Assembly: GCA_947259405.1 (NCBI GenBank)
Contig: CAMYLY010000003.1
Coordinates: forward strand, 55,831 to 119,830
Source: an uncultured Gemmatimonadales bacterium
GTDB taxonomy: Bacteria; Gemmatimonadota; Gemmatimonadetes; Gemmatimonadales; GWC2-71-9
Length of the DNA stretch: 64,000 nt
Reading direction: 5' to 3'
Positions 34,152 through 42,848 of the stretch are shown here, in pieces (within the stretch, counting starts at the first letter, position 1; every line of letters begins with the position of its first letter). The notes under the pieces are model-generated. The model was not told the DNA's origin. It did no database searches and was given only the letters and a program-made list of their open reading frames with translations. The position numbers and the translations under genes were made by a program.

Positions 34152-35453
34152 ATGCCTACCCGCCTCCTGCAATCCGTTGTCAAGGTTTCGGACGATGAAA
34201 TCGCGCCGATGCTGTGGTCTACGCTGTACGGTTTCAGCATCATGTTCTCCTACTACATCCTGCGCGCCGTCCGCGATGAAATCAGTTCTGCGGATCGCGG
34301 GAATCTGCAGATTCTCTGGACGGCCGTGTTCTTCGTCATGCTCGTGGCGGTACCGGCGTATTCGTGGGTGGCATCTCGGTATTCGCGAGGGGTTTTCGTC
34401 CCGGCGGCCAATCGCTTCTTCTTGGCCAACTTGGTCTTGTTCTATGCAGCGCTCACTGTCTTGCCGGCGACGGCTCGACCGTGGATCGACCGGGTGTTCT
34501 ATGTCTGGGCATCCGTGTTCGCGTTATTCGTCGTTACGGTGTTCTGGGGTTTCATGGCCGACTGCTTCCGCAACGAGCAGGGCAAGCGGCTCTTTGGTTT
34601 CATTGCCGTGGGCAGCTCGATCGGGGGCATTGTGGGATCGACCGTCACGGCATCGTTGGCAGAAGTGGCACCCGAATTCAGCCTACTGCTGATCGCGTGT
34701 GTGCCACTCGAGGTGGCATCCTGGATCGTCGTGCTCTTGCACCGTCGATTCACCCGAACACCGAAGCAGGCGAGTGTCTCGGCCGAACCACTCGGCGGCG
34801 ACGCGTGGAGTGGGATCAGGGTCTTGTTCGGGTCACCCTATCTGCTGGGAATCGCAGGGTTTGTTGCGCTCATGACCTTCTCCTCCACGATCCTCTACTT
34901 CCAACAGGCGTTTCTGGTAGGCGAGGCCATCACGGATCGAGCGGTGCGGACGGCGTTCTTCGCGAAGATCGACCTGTGGGCGAACCTGCTTACAATCGTG
35001 CTACAGGTGTGGCTGACTGCCCACATCATTCGATGGGTGGGCATCGGCATCAGCCTCATGATCATTCCCGCGGCCGTGTTCGTAGGCTTCCTGAGCCTAG
35101 GAGTGTATCCGCTACTGGCGGTGCTGGTCGTGTTGCAGGTGCTCTATCGGGCGGGACGGTATGGAATTACCAAACCAGCGCGCGAGGTGTTGTTCACGGT
35201 CGTGAGTCGAGAAGAGAAATACAAATCGAAGGCCTTCATCGATGCCGCCGTCTACCGCGGCGGCGACCTTGTGAGCGGGTGGATCTATGCCGGATTAGCC
35301 GCGGTCGGGCTTTCGGTGGGCGCGATTGCACTCGTCGCTGCACCCATGGCAGTGGTATGGATGATGATCGGACTGCGGCTAGGCAGACGTCAGGAAGAGC
35401 TGGCGGGCACGGAGAGAGGAGACACGAGTGCGCCGGCACTGGCAACCACGTAG
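34152..35453 (+). CDS. MFS transporter, nucleotide-translocase-like
   Basis: A 433-residue protein with about twelve hydrophobic segments. It starts LQSVVKVSDDEIAPMLWSTLYGFSIMFSYYILRAVRDEIS and has FRNEQGKRLFGFIAVGSSIGGIVGS, which resemble free-living homologues of the ATP/ADP (NTP/NDP) translocase group and their MFS relatives. The substrate is not known; in non-parasites these proteins need not carry ATP. The ATG at 34152 is chosen because the long open frame upstream is antisense to the NPP gene. Confidence 0.8.
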   Translation: MPTRLLQSVVKVSDDEIAPMLWSTLYGFSIMFSYYILRAVRDEISSADRGNLQILWTAVFFVMLVAVPAYSWVASRYSRGVFVPAANRFFLANLVLFYAALTVLPATARPWIDRVFYVWASVFALFVVTVFWGFMADCFRNEQGKRLFGFIAVGSSIGGIVGSTVTASLAEVAPEFSLLLIACVPLEVASWIVVLLHRRFTRTPKQASVSAEPLGGDAWSGIRVLFGSPYLLGIAGFVALMTFSSTILYFQQAFLVGEAITDRAVRTAFFAKIDLWANLLTIVLQVWLTAHIIRWVGIGISLMIIPAAVFVGFLSLGVYPLLAVLVVLQVLYRAGRYGITKPAREVLFTVVSREEKYKSKAFIDAAVYRGGDLVSGWIYAGLAAVGLSVGAIALVAAPMAVVWMMIGLRLGRRQEELAGTERGDTSAPALATT

Positions 35454-35511
35454 CTGGTTTGGGTGAAGGAGTTGGTGGTTCGCCGTCAGCCCCCAGCTCA
35501 CCGCTCGCTGC

Positions 35512-36666
35512 TCACCGCTTGCTCACCACCAACACCGAGTCGTGCACCCGACGCTTGCGGTAGCCCAGCAAGTGGAAGATCTCGAGCGCGTAGAAACGGG
35601 CTATGCCACGATTGATCACGAGCGTGCCTTCGCGATCCGGGTCACGCCGCACCCCCGGTAACATCCGCAAGAAGGCATCGACGTGGAGCCGACGAAGGAT
35701 GGCGGAGACCGACAACCAGACCGGCCGGAACTCTCGCACCACAAAGAACCCGTCCTCGCCCTGCTTCTGGTAGAGCGGCATCAAGATCCGGCCTGATTCC
35801 GGGGCGTGGATTGGACCCTTCCGATCCTCAGCCAAGTGGTCGCCCTTGGCAACCGGCTGGAAACTCGCGTAGCCGTCACGCATGGCAAACCCGTCCCCGG
35901 GTTCGACCGGATGTCGGTGCCGGACCTCGAGCACGCGGGGCAACGCAGCCTGGGCATCGCGGAGCAGTGCTCGTGCGGCAGCAATGCGTTGTGCTTCGGC
36001 GGGATCCACAAGCACGCCGGCTGCCGCCATGGCGACCCACACCACGGCCTCCGTGTAGTCGACAGACTTGGGGTCGTCGTGTCGTCCGCCCTCGAATCCC
36101 ATCGTGACATGGCCCAGGCGATTCACGAATTCGAGCAGCGTACCGTCGAGTTCCTCTTCGAGCCCGACGATGATCGGCGCGGGGGCGTGCATGGCGAACG
36201 CTCGATTCCTCAGGGTGTCCCCGATCGTCGCGAATGGCGGGCTGTCGCCGGAGGTCGTATGGAGGTCCACGCAATACACGGTGCCGGTCGCGTCGGCGAC
36301 CGCGGCATCGATGATGTCGAGGAGCTCGAGAAGTTCGGTGTCTTCCGTCGACCGCTCAGCAGGCGGTGTTCCGTTGCGAAGAGCCGTCACCCGATCCGGA
36401 AGCCAGTGACGATTCAGGTCGAAATCCAGGAACCGCTGGCGTCGGGCTAGCGCCGTGACGTTGCCCGTGAGGGCGACGAATTCGCCGTGAAGGGCGGGTC
36501 GGCGGACATCGAGCTCTTCACACACCCGTTCGAGCGCATCCACGCCGGCTGGTTCGTTGCCGTGAATGGAGCCGATGCAGATGAGCGTGGGTCCGGGGTT
36601 GTGTCCGCTGACGCGTCCGATCACGCGCCGCCGTGCTTTGAGCGAGTCAGTCGCTCCCGTCATCAA
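35512..36666 (-). CDS. AstE/AspA-family zinc deacylase
   Basis: A 384-residue M14-like protein. The zinc ligands lie in CIGSIHGNEPAG (HxxE) and VDLHTTSGD, with DFDLNRHW supplying substrate-binding residues. The family includes succinylglutamate desuccinylase and aspartoacylase. The extended C-terminus (about residues 240-384) is a separate beta-rich region with RHPVEPGDGFAMRDGY. Its start overlaps the stop of the GCS2-CBS gene (36663-36666), so the two are coupled. It may hydrolyse the amide made by its partner. Confidence 0.87.
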   Translation of the reverse strand: MMTGATDSLKARRRVIGRVSGHNPGPTLICIGSIHGNEPAGVDALERVCEELDVRRPALHGEFVALTGNVTALARRQRFLDFDLNRHWLPDRVTALRNGTPPAERSTEDTELLELLDIIDAAVADATGTVYCVDLHTTSGDSPPFATIGDTLRNRAFAMHAPAPIIVGLEEELDGTLLEFVNRLGHVTMGFEGGRHDDPKSVDYTEAVVWVAMAAAGVLVDPAEAQRIAAARALLRDAQAALPRVLEVRHRHPVEPGDGFAMRDGYASFQPVAKGDHLAEDRKGPIHAPESGRILMPLYQKQGEDGFFVVREFRPVWLSVSAILRRLHVDAFLRMLPGVRRDPDREGTLVINRGIARFYALEIFHLLGYRKRRVHDSVLVVSKR

Positions 36667-38579
36667 GCGTCTTCGATCCGTTCCTCGAGTAGTCGTTCTG
36701 CGATGGGAGCAAAATCGTCAACACTGACGATTCCCACTAGTGCTCCGCTTTTGGTGACCGGAAGACACGTCAATTTTCGTTCCCGCATGAATCGAATGGC
36801 GTCCAAGGTCGAGGTTTCTGGGGTAATGGTCGGGGGGCATGGATCCATGATGTCCCGGACCGCCAGGGACTTCTCCCCGTTGGCTCCCTGCTCGGCCGCG
36901 AGATGCCGGAGCACCGTGCCGTAGTTCACCATTCCCACCAGGTGGTGATGCTCGTCTTCCACCGGGATCTGCCGAATGTGTTTCCAGTCCATCAGGAACG
37001 CGGTCAGGTCCACGAGTTCGTCTTCACGGACCGTGTAGAGGTCCGTGGTCATGTACTGCTCGACCTTGAGGTAGTTATGGCGCCATCCGCCGGCCTCGCC
37101 GAGTCCTGTCCTTGGCCAGCTGTGTCCCGGTTGACCGGTTCGCTGCAGTCGCACGGAGGCACCCACGAGGGCGGCGAGACGTTCCGCAGCGGTGCCCCCG
37201 GTCCCCATGTTACGGAGCGAAGCGACCTGCCACAACGAGCCGGTGCACTTGCAGGTCACTCTGTCCTCGATGATCCCGAGATAGCGGGAGACGTCCTGTT
37301 CGGCTACGCCGGCGCCGAGGAGGCCCTCGTTGGCCATGGGGAGGAGGATCTTCAGCATCAGGTCGCTGGCTGAGAACTCGGTTCCCTCGAGCCAGCTGAA
37401 ACCGGCGTTCAGTCCGCGCCGAGCTGCCGCGACGAAATTGTCTCGAGCATCGCCGTAGTCGAGCCGCTGGTCGACGTCTCCGAAATGCTCGGCACCTCCC
37501 AAGACCGCACCGGCCCAAAACGCCATGTTCGCGACCTCGTCCACCACCGTGGGCCCAGATGGGAGGTAGCGATTCTCGATGCGGATATGCGGTGCGCCAT
37601 CGGTGACGCCGTAACACGGTCGGTTCCACCGATAGACGGTGCTGTTGTAGATCTGCAACGCTTCGAGTTGTGGGATGCCACCCCCGCCCAGGATGTCGAA
37701 GGGCTGCTCGCGAACGTTCCTTCCCAGTAGCGCTGGAATGCGGGACACATCCTCCATGAACATCTCGAGAATCGATTTCTCGACCCACCGATCGCCGAAG
37801 CGGGCACGCGGAGTCAAGACGCGAATGTGACTGCTCGCACCCCGGGTATCGATCGCCTGTTGGAACAGCGGTATGCGGGTCTCGGACCACAAGCGACGGC
37901 CGAACAGGATTGGTGAATTGGTCGCCACGGCCAGGACGGGCGCCGCGATGGCCTGAGCGGCGTTGTAAAACCGAGGGAATTCCTCATGGCTCACTTGCAG
38001 GTGCACGTGCGTCCCATTGGTGGCACCCTCGAGCATGACCGAGTCATGCTCGACGTGCAGTTCGTCGGCACCTTGAATGTGCAAGCGGTAGACCGCGCCA
38101 CACATGCGGCTCAGCGCCTCGTTCAGCGCCACATAGCGGTCCTCAGCGGTCATCAGCTCCCGGCCCAGGTCGGATTTCCCGACCGTCGGGAGGATGCCCA
38201 TGAGGGCAACCTCGGCGTCAAACGCGTCCGCCGCATCGCGGACCTCTTCGATATAGGTATTGAGCTGATCTTCGAGATCGCGGAAACACCGGTCGCGAAG
38301 GTGCATTGGGTCGAGGTTGATTTCGAGATTGAACCGGGCGATCTCAGTCGTGAACGGCGGCTGTGGTAGCATGGCCAGCACTTCGGGTCCGACCGGCGCG
38401 GGCCGCATCCCGCGGTCGACGAGAAAGAGCTCCTGTTCGGCGCCCAGGCGCCGGACTCCCGACTCGATCATCCCGTGTTCGAGCATGTGGTCCAACGCGC
38501 GAAGGTCCGTGAGGAGTGCCTTCGTGAACGCGCGGAACTCGGAGGGGGGGAGGTCGGCCTGAATGTCGTGTCTGCCCAT
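36663..38579 (-). CDS. GCS2-family carboxylate-amine ligase fused to two CBS domains
   Basis: A 638-residue protein. Residues about 15-400 match the glutamate-cysteine ligase 2 family: GAEQELFLVD, ARFNLEINLDP, NGTHVHLQVS and SSHIRVLTPRARFGDRWVEKS. The last 130 residues are a CBS pair (VEQYMTTDLYTVREDELV...; VRDIMDPCPPTITPETSTLDAI...), a module that usually binds adenosyl ligands. The enzyme should form a gamma-glutamyl or similar amide with ATP, gated by nucleotide. It is the first gene of an operon with the AstE-like deacylase. The frame upstream of the ATG at 38579 is rejected. Confidence 0.87.
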   Translation of the reverse strand: MGRHDIQADLPPSEFRAFTKALLTDLRALDHMLEHGMIESGVRRLGAEQELFLVDRGMRPAPVGPEVLAMLPQPPFTTEIARFNLEINLDPMHLRDRCFRDLEDQLNTYIEEVRDAADAFDAEVALMGILPTVGKSDLGRELMTAEDRYVALNEALSRMCGAVYRLHIQGADELHVEHDSVMLEGATNGTHVHLQVSHEEFPRFYNAAQAIAAPVLAVATNSPILFGRRLWSETRIPLFQQAIDTRGASSHIRVLTPRARFGDRWVEKSILEMFMEDVSRIPALLGRNVREQPFDILGGGGIPQLEALQIYNSTVYRWNRPCYGVTDGAPHIRIENRYLPSGPTVVDEVANMAFWAGAVLGGAEHFGDVDQRLDYGDARDNFVAAARRGLNAGFSWLEGTEFSASDLMLKILLPMANEGLLGAGVAEQDVSRYLGIIEDRVTCKCTGSLWQVASLRNMGTGGTAAERLAALVGASVRLQRTGQPGHSWPRTGLGEAGGWRHNYLKVEQYMTTDLYTVREDELVDLTAFLMDWKHIRQIPVEDEHHHLVGMVNYGTVLRHLAAEQGANGEKSLAVRDIMDPCPPTITPETSTLDAIRFMRERKLTCLPVTKSGALVGIVSVDDFAPIAERLLEERIEDA

Positions 38580-38684
38580 GCGTCTACCCCTGGCACATGG
38601 TACTGGTGTTCGCAAGAGGCGGCTTTGAACGGTGAGGGAAGAAATCTTCAAGAACGGATGGACAGGAGGAGCGACGTTTGTCAC

Positions 38685-38742
38685 GACTCCTACTATCCCT
38701 ATCTATCCCTTCTATCCCCTCTGTCCCTTCTATCCCCTCTAC
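38685..38742. repeat. Degenerate GGGATAGAA repeat (purine-rich on the minus strand)
   Basis: On the + strand the sequence reads CTATCCCTATCTATCCCTTC and continues CTATCCCCTCTGTCCC. It is the reverse complement of the unit seen at 15515 and abuts the stop of the permease gene at 38739. Confidence 0.75.
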
Positions 38743-39983
38743 TCGTATCGCAGCGACTCCACGGGATCGACGGCTGCGGCCCGGCGCGCCGGGAGGAATC
38801 CGGCTGCCAGCCCGAGCGTGATGAGGATCGAGACACAGATCAGTGCGATCGGCCACGAGAGCACGGGATGGGCGATGTACTGCATAGCCGGTTCGTCGCT
38901 CGCCAGCGCGTTGACGCCGGATACCACGAGGCCCGAGACGGCTAACCCGATCGCCCCACCCGTCAACGAGATCAACAGGGCCTCAAACACGAACTGACTC
39001 ATGATGTGCGGCTTGCGCGCCCCCACCGCGAGCTTTACGCCGATCTCCTTTGTCCGCTCCTTCACCACGACGTACATGATGTTGGCCACGCCGACGCCGG
39101 CAACGATCAGAGTGAAGACGCCTACGAGGCCGAGGAAGATCTGAATGCCGAGACCAATCTGGCGTACGAGTTTCTGGTCCTCGATGAAGTCCCACATCCC
39201 GAGGGCTCGTTCGTCGTCGGGATCGAACTTATATCGTTTTCCGAGCACCTCGTAGAGGCGCTGCTTGACCAGTGGTGCGAGCGCCACCTCGCGCGGCCGC
39301 ACCACCAGGTGGTTCACGCGCGTATGCCCGTAGATTGTCGCGAGGGTCGATGCCGGAATGATGGCTCGGTCTTCGTCCGGACCATTGTTGCTCGAATCCT
39401 GAAACTTCTTCTTCATCACGCCAATGACGGTGAACGGAAGGCCGTCGAGCATCACGGTTTCGCCGACGGGCTCTGTGTCACCGAAGATCTGTTCCGCGAT
39501 CCCGTTGCCGAGAAACAGGACGCGCCGACGCTGTTCCAGATCGCGCAGATTGATGAAGCGACCCATCCCGTCCGGAAACATCCGCCGCATCTCGGCGAAC
39601 TCCGGATACACGCCCTCCATATACGTGGTGGTGCGCTCGTTTCCCCATTGGAGCGTGCTGCCCCACCGTCCGTACGATGGGCTTCCCAGGTCGATCTCGG
39701 GTATCGACCGCTGCAACAGGGCCAGATCCGCCTCGGTCAGCCGAACGCTGCGGCCTTTGGGGAGGCCCTCGTAGGTCAAGCTGGTGGTGCCGCCGTACAC
39801 CATGAAGATGCGATCTCCGGCGTTGATCAGGCCGTTCTCGACGGCGCGCTTGAGTCCTTCCCCGAACGACAGCAACAGAACGACGGCGATCGTGCCCCAA
39901 ATCATCGCGAACAGCGTGAGAAACGCGCGCGTCTTCTGTGTCCGCAGATCGCCGATGAACTCTTCAATGAGGATGCGCCACAT
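38739..39983 (-). CDS. MacB-type ABC transporter permease (operon third gene)
   Basis: A 414-residue permease: first helix in RAFLTLFAMIWGTIAVVLLLSFGEGLKRA, a MacB periplasmic core domain, then three C-terminal helices with RTKEIGVKLAVGARKPHIMSQF and FLPARRAAAVDPVESLRYE. It lies 50 bp downstream of a paralogous permease and shares its architecture. The stop lies in a GGGATAGA-type repeat. No ATPase is encoded in this operon. Confidence 0.88.
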   Translation of the reverse strand: MWRILIEEFIGDLRTQKTRAFLTLFAMIWGTIAVVLLLSFGEGLKRAVENGLINAGDRIFMVYGGTTSLTYEGLPKGRSVRLTEADLALLQRSIPEIDLGSPSYGRWGSTLQWGNERTTTYMEGVYPEFAEMRRMFPDGMGRFINLRDLEQRRRVLFLGNGIAEQIFGDTEPVGETVMLDGLPFTVIGVMKKKFQDSSNNGPDEDRAIIPASTLATIYGHTRVNHLVVRPREVALAPLVKQRLYEVLGKRYKFDPDDERALGMWDFIEDQKLVRQIGLGIQIFLGLVGVFTLIVAGVGVANIMYVVVKERTKEIGVKLAVGARKPHIMSQFVFEALLISLTGGAIGLAVSGLVVSGVNALASDEPAMQYIAHPVLSWPIALICVSILITLGLAAGFLPARRAAAVDPVESLRYE

Positions 39984-40032
39984 AGCTAGGAGGTCCCAGG
40001 ACGAAGGGCGGAGGGCGAATGACCCCCGCCCT

Positions 40033-41265
40033 CTAGTACCGCAGGCACTCGACCGGGTCCAAACTCGCGGCCCGCCGTGCGGGGAAGAGGCCGGCGAGGA
40101 AGGCGATGAACGCCAGCAATCCCAGGGTGACACCGACCACGAGCGGTGAGATCTGCGGAGTGCCGACAAAATCCTGGAGCGGGAGAAACCCCATCACCCA
40201 GACCAACCCAACCGAGATCAGGAACCCCATGACGGCTCCGATCCCGACGATAACGAAAGTCTCGCCGAAGAACTGTGCGAGGATGGAATTGCGCGTCGCA
40301 CCAACGGATCGGCGGATCCCGATCTCACGAGTCCGTTCCTTCACGACGATATACATGATGTTGGCGACCCCAATGCCGCCGACCGTGAGCGTGAACGACC
40401 CCACGAGCGTGAAGAACATGCGGAAGCCCAAGAACAAGTACCCGAACATCTTTTCGAACTCGACGGTGTCCCACACGGACAAGGCGTCCTCGTCGTCCGG
40501 GTCGAAGTGGTACCGACGGCCAAGTACGTCGTACACCTGACGTTCCACGGCTTCCGTTTCAAAACTATCACGTGTTCGGTACACGAAGTTGTTGACGGTC
40601 CGCCCGCCGAAGAGTGAGACGTGCGTCGTCGACGGGATGAAGATGCGATCTTTGTCGCGCCCGTTGTAGGAAGAGTTTTGGAGCTTCGGGAGCATGACGC
40701 CGATGATGGCGAAGGGCGTTTCCCCCACGAAGACCGTCTGCCCAATGGCATCTTCGTCTCCGAACAACAGTTCTTTCAGTTCGTCACCCAGCACCGCCAC
40801 GCGACGGCGCTCTTCGACATCCCGGTCATTGATGAACCGGCCGCCAGGCGCCGGGATGATGTTGCGCATGATCCCGTAGTCAGGGATGATCCCAGTGATG
40901 TTGGGGTTGGCACTTGCCGTCCCGCGGCGAACTGGGGTGGTGCGCACGGAGTACTCCGGACTCATCATCGCGATGTCGGGGATCTCCCGCATCAAGAGGT
41001 CGCGATCGCTTTGGTGGAGCCGGACGAAGCGACCGTCCGGGTATCCTTGCCACACCTTGGTCGTCCGCCCACCGAACAGGATGACGATGCGGTCTCCCAG
41101 CCCGTGGAAGCGCTTCAGCGTCTGCCGTTCGAGGCCCTCGCCGAAGGCCAGCAGCACCACGACCGCCACCGTGCCCCAGGTGATGCCGAGGATAGTGAGC
41201 GTGGTGCGGAGCCGCTGCTGTCGCAGGTCGCTGAAGAACTCACCGAAAAGGGCACCCAACCGCAT
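40033..41265 (-). CDS. MacB-type ABC transporter permease (operon second gene)
   Basis: A 410-residue permease paralogous to the gene at 38739: RTTLTILGITWGTVAVVVLLAFGEGLERQ at the first helix, a periplasmic domain, RTREIGIRRSVGATRNSILAQF at the coupling segment and LFPARRAASLDPVECLRY at the end. It lies 22 bp after the adaptor gene. The chosen start (41265) removes an unlikely serine/arginine-rich extension. Confidence 0.88.
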   Translation of the reverse strand: MRLGALFGEFFSDLRQQRLRTTLTILGITWGTVAVVVLLAFGEGLERQTLKRFHGLGDRIVILFGGRTTKVWQGYPDGRFVRLHQSDRDLLMREIPDIAMMSPEYSVRTTPVRRGTASANPNITGIIPDYGIMRNIIPAPGGRFINDRDVEERRRVAVLGDELKELLFGDEDAIGQTVFVGETPFAIIGVMLPKLQNSSYNGRDKDRIFIPSTTHVSLFGGRTVNNFVYRTRDSFETEAVERQVYDVLGRRYHFDPDDEDALSVWDTVEFEKMFGYLFLGFRMFFTLVGSFTLTVGGIGVANIMYIVVKERTREIGIRRSVGATRNSILAQFFGETFVIVGIGAVMGFLISVGLVWVMGFLPLQDFVGTPQISPLVVGVTLGLLAFIAFLAGLFPARRAASLDPVECLRY

Positions 41266-41287
41266 GCGTCTGCTCGTCGCGCTCCGG

Positions 41288-42385
41288 TTAGCTGATTTCC
41301 CGTGGCGGTGGCTCGACGATGCGCTCGCCCTCGCGGACACCGGATACGATCTCGATGTTGATCGCGTCGGAAAGCCCAGTTTCGACCTCGCGATCCTCCT
41401 GAGTCCCGTCGGGGAGCAACACGGTGACCATGGCGACGTCGTCGTCGAAGCGTACGAGACGTTCTGGAATGGCCAGCACCGAGTCGCGTTGGTCGATGAT
41501 CACGTCGGCGTTGGCAGAATATCCAGCGCGCAAGACAGTGGTGCCAATCTCGGTGAGCCGGATCTCGACGGGGAATACCGTGGCGTTGTCCTCCGTGCGC
41601 GCCTTGAGGGAGATCTGATCGAGCCGGCCGAGCACCTGCGCGTTGGGGAGTGCGCCGATCTTGATCGTGACCTCCATGCCCTCTTTGAGCCGTCCCACGT
41701 CGATCTCGTCCACCGTACCGCGAAAGACCAACCGATTCATCTCGGCCATCGTCATCAACACGGTGCCTTCCTGGAAATTGGACAGTGGGACGACGGGGTC
41801 GCCGATCTCGACCATCTCCTCCAGCACGAATCCGTCGATCGGCGATCGGATGACCGCCTCGATATCGTCGTTCGCGATTGTCACCTTCCCGTCCTGCAGC
41901 AGGGCAAGGCGCTCGCGAGCCATCTCCAGTTGGATCGTCTGGGATGCGTAGTCTCGCTCGGTCTCCTGGAATTCGCGTTCAGAAACGAGGTTCTGTTCCT
42001 TGAGCGCGCGGAGCCGTTCCAGCTGACGGCGGAGGTCGTCGAGTTCCACTTGTCGCAACTCCAACTGACGCCGTGCGTCGGCCAACTCGAGGGGGGTGGG
42101 ATTCGGCTTGATCTCGAGCAAGGGGTCGCCCGCACGGACGAAGCTGCCTTCGTCCGCATAGCGGGCGCGAACCACACCGGAAATCTGTGACTTCACAGTG
42201 ATTTCGATTTCAGGTTCGATGCGGCCCACCGCGAGCGCCTTGTCCACGATCGTCATCCGGGTGACGTCAATAGTCGTCACGTCGTCGTCGGGACCACTCC
42301 CGTTGGACGACCGAACAACGAATGCCAGGCCGGCACCGACCACAATCACGACGCCGGTCCATACGATCTTCGTTCCACGCTTCAT
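41288..42385 (-). CDS. MacA/HlyD-type periplasmic adaptor protein
   Basis: A 365-residue membrane-fusion protein. It has an N-terminal membrane anchor (VWTGVVIVVGAGLAFVV), a lipoyl half-domain (VKSQISGVVRARYADEGSFVRAGDPLLEI), a long coiled-coil hairpin (ELADARRQLELRQVELDDLRRQLERLRAL, residues about 95-165), the second lipoyl half (AVIRSPIDGFVLEEMVEIGDPV) and beta-barrel and membrane-proximal domains. It pairs with the two MacB-type permeases downstream for tripartite export. GAGGAAAA precedes the ATG by about 6 nt. Confidence 0.9.
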   Translation of the reverse strand: MKRGTKIVWTGVVIVVGAGLAFVVRSSNGSGPDDDVTTIDVTRMTIVDKALAVGRIEPEIEITVKSQISGVVRARYADEGSFVRAGDPLLEIKPNPTPLELADARRQLELRQVELDDLRRQLERLRALKEQNLVSEREFQETERDYASQTIQLEMARERLALLQDGKVTIANDDIEAVIRSPIDGFVLEEMVEIGDPVVPLSNFQEGTVLMTMAEMNRLVFRGTVDEIDVGRLKEGMEVTIKIGALPNAQVLGRLDQISLKARTEDNATVFPVEIRLTEIGTTVLRAGYSANADVIIDQRDSVLAIPERLVRFDDDVAMVTVLLPDGTQEDREVETGLSDAINIEIVSGVREGERIVEPPPREIS

Positions 42386-42582
42386 GAGGTTTTCCTCGAA
42401 TCAGACGATGGCGGGCACAGGCATGGCCGCCGTTCCACGTTGCTGCGAGACGCCGACACTACGCGTTGCGAGGGTTCCGGTTTCACGCGGGCGGAGCCGG
42501 AGCACTGAAAGGAGGGATAGGATCGAAGGGAGACATGGAACAGGAGACAATCCCATCCGTTCCGGCGCACCCCCCCCTAGTG

Positions 42583-42621
42583 TGTCAAGAAATGTTTACT
42601 AAAAGACAAGAATACTTGACA
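42583..42621 (+). promoter_or_regulatory. Inverted repeat, putative operator of the XRE gene
   Basis: TGTCAAG (42583-42589) and CTTGACA (42615-42621) form a perfect 7-bp inverted repeat with 32 bp between centres, about three helical turns. The right half coincides with the -35 box TTGACA. This suggests autorepression by the XRE protein encoded directly downstream. Confidence 0.45.
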
Positions 42622-42644
42622 TTCAGCGTAGAGCGACCTCTATT
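42616..42644 (+). promoter_or_regulatory. Sigma70-like promoter of the XRE gene
   Basis: The -35 box is a perfect TTGACA (42616-42621); TCTATT (42639-42644) follows with 17-bp spacing as a 4/6 -10 box. The predicted start of transcription is at or within 1-2 nt of the ATG at 42651, so the mRNA is probably leaderless. This AT-richer segment contrasts with its surroundings. Confidence 0.55.
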
Positions 42645-42650
42645 AGGGTC

Positions 42651-42848
42651 ATGAAGAATCGTCTCAAGGTGCTCCGTGCCGAACGTGATTGGTCGCAGGC
42701 GGACGTCGCGTCCAGGCTGGAGGTATCCCGACAGACGATAAACGCCGTGGAGACCGGACGGTGCGATCCCGGGCTCCCATTGGCGTTCCGCATTGCTCGG
42801 CTGTTTGATGTTCCGGTGGAACGAGTGTTCGAACACGATGATGCCTGA
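42651..42848 (+). CDS. Small XRE-family HTH transcriptional regulator
   Basis: A 65-residue protein that is nearly all helix-turn-helix: LKVLRAERDWSQADVASRLEVSRQTINAVETGR is a classic Cro/C1-type HTH. It resembles the YdaS/YozG-like short regulators that bind DNA as dimers. It probably controls itself and the overlapping acetyltransferase gene through the inverted repeat upstream. Confidence 0.92.
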   Translation: MKNRLKVLRAERDWSQADVASRLEVSRQTINAVETGRCDPGLPLAFRIARLFDVPVERVFEHDDA

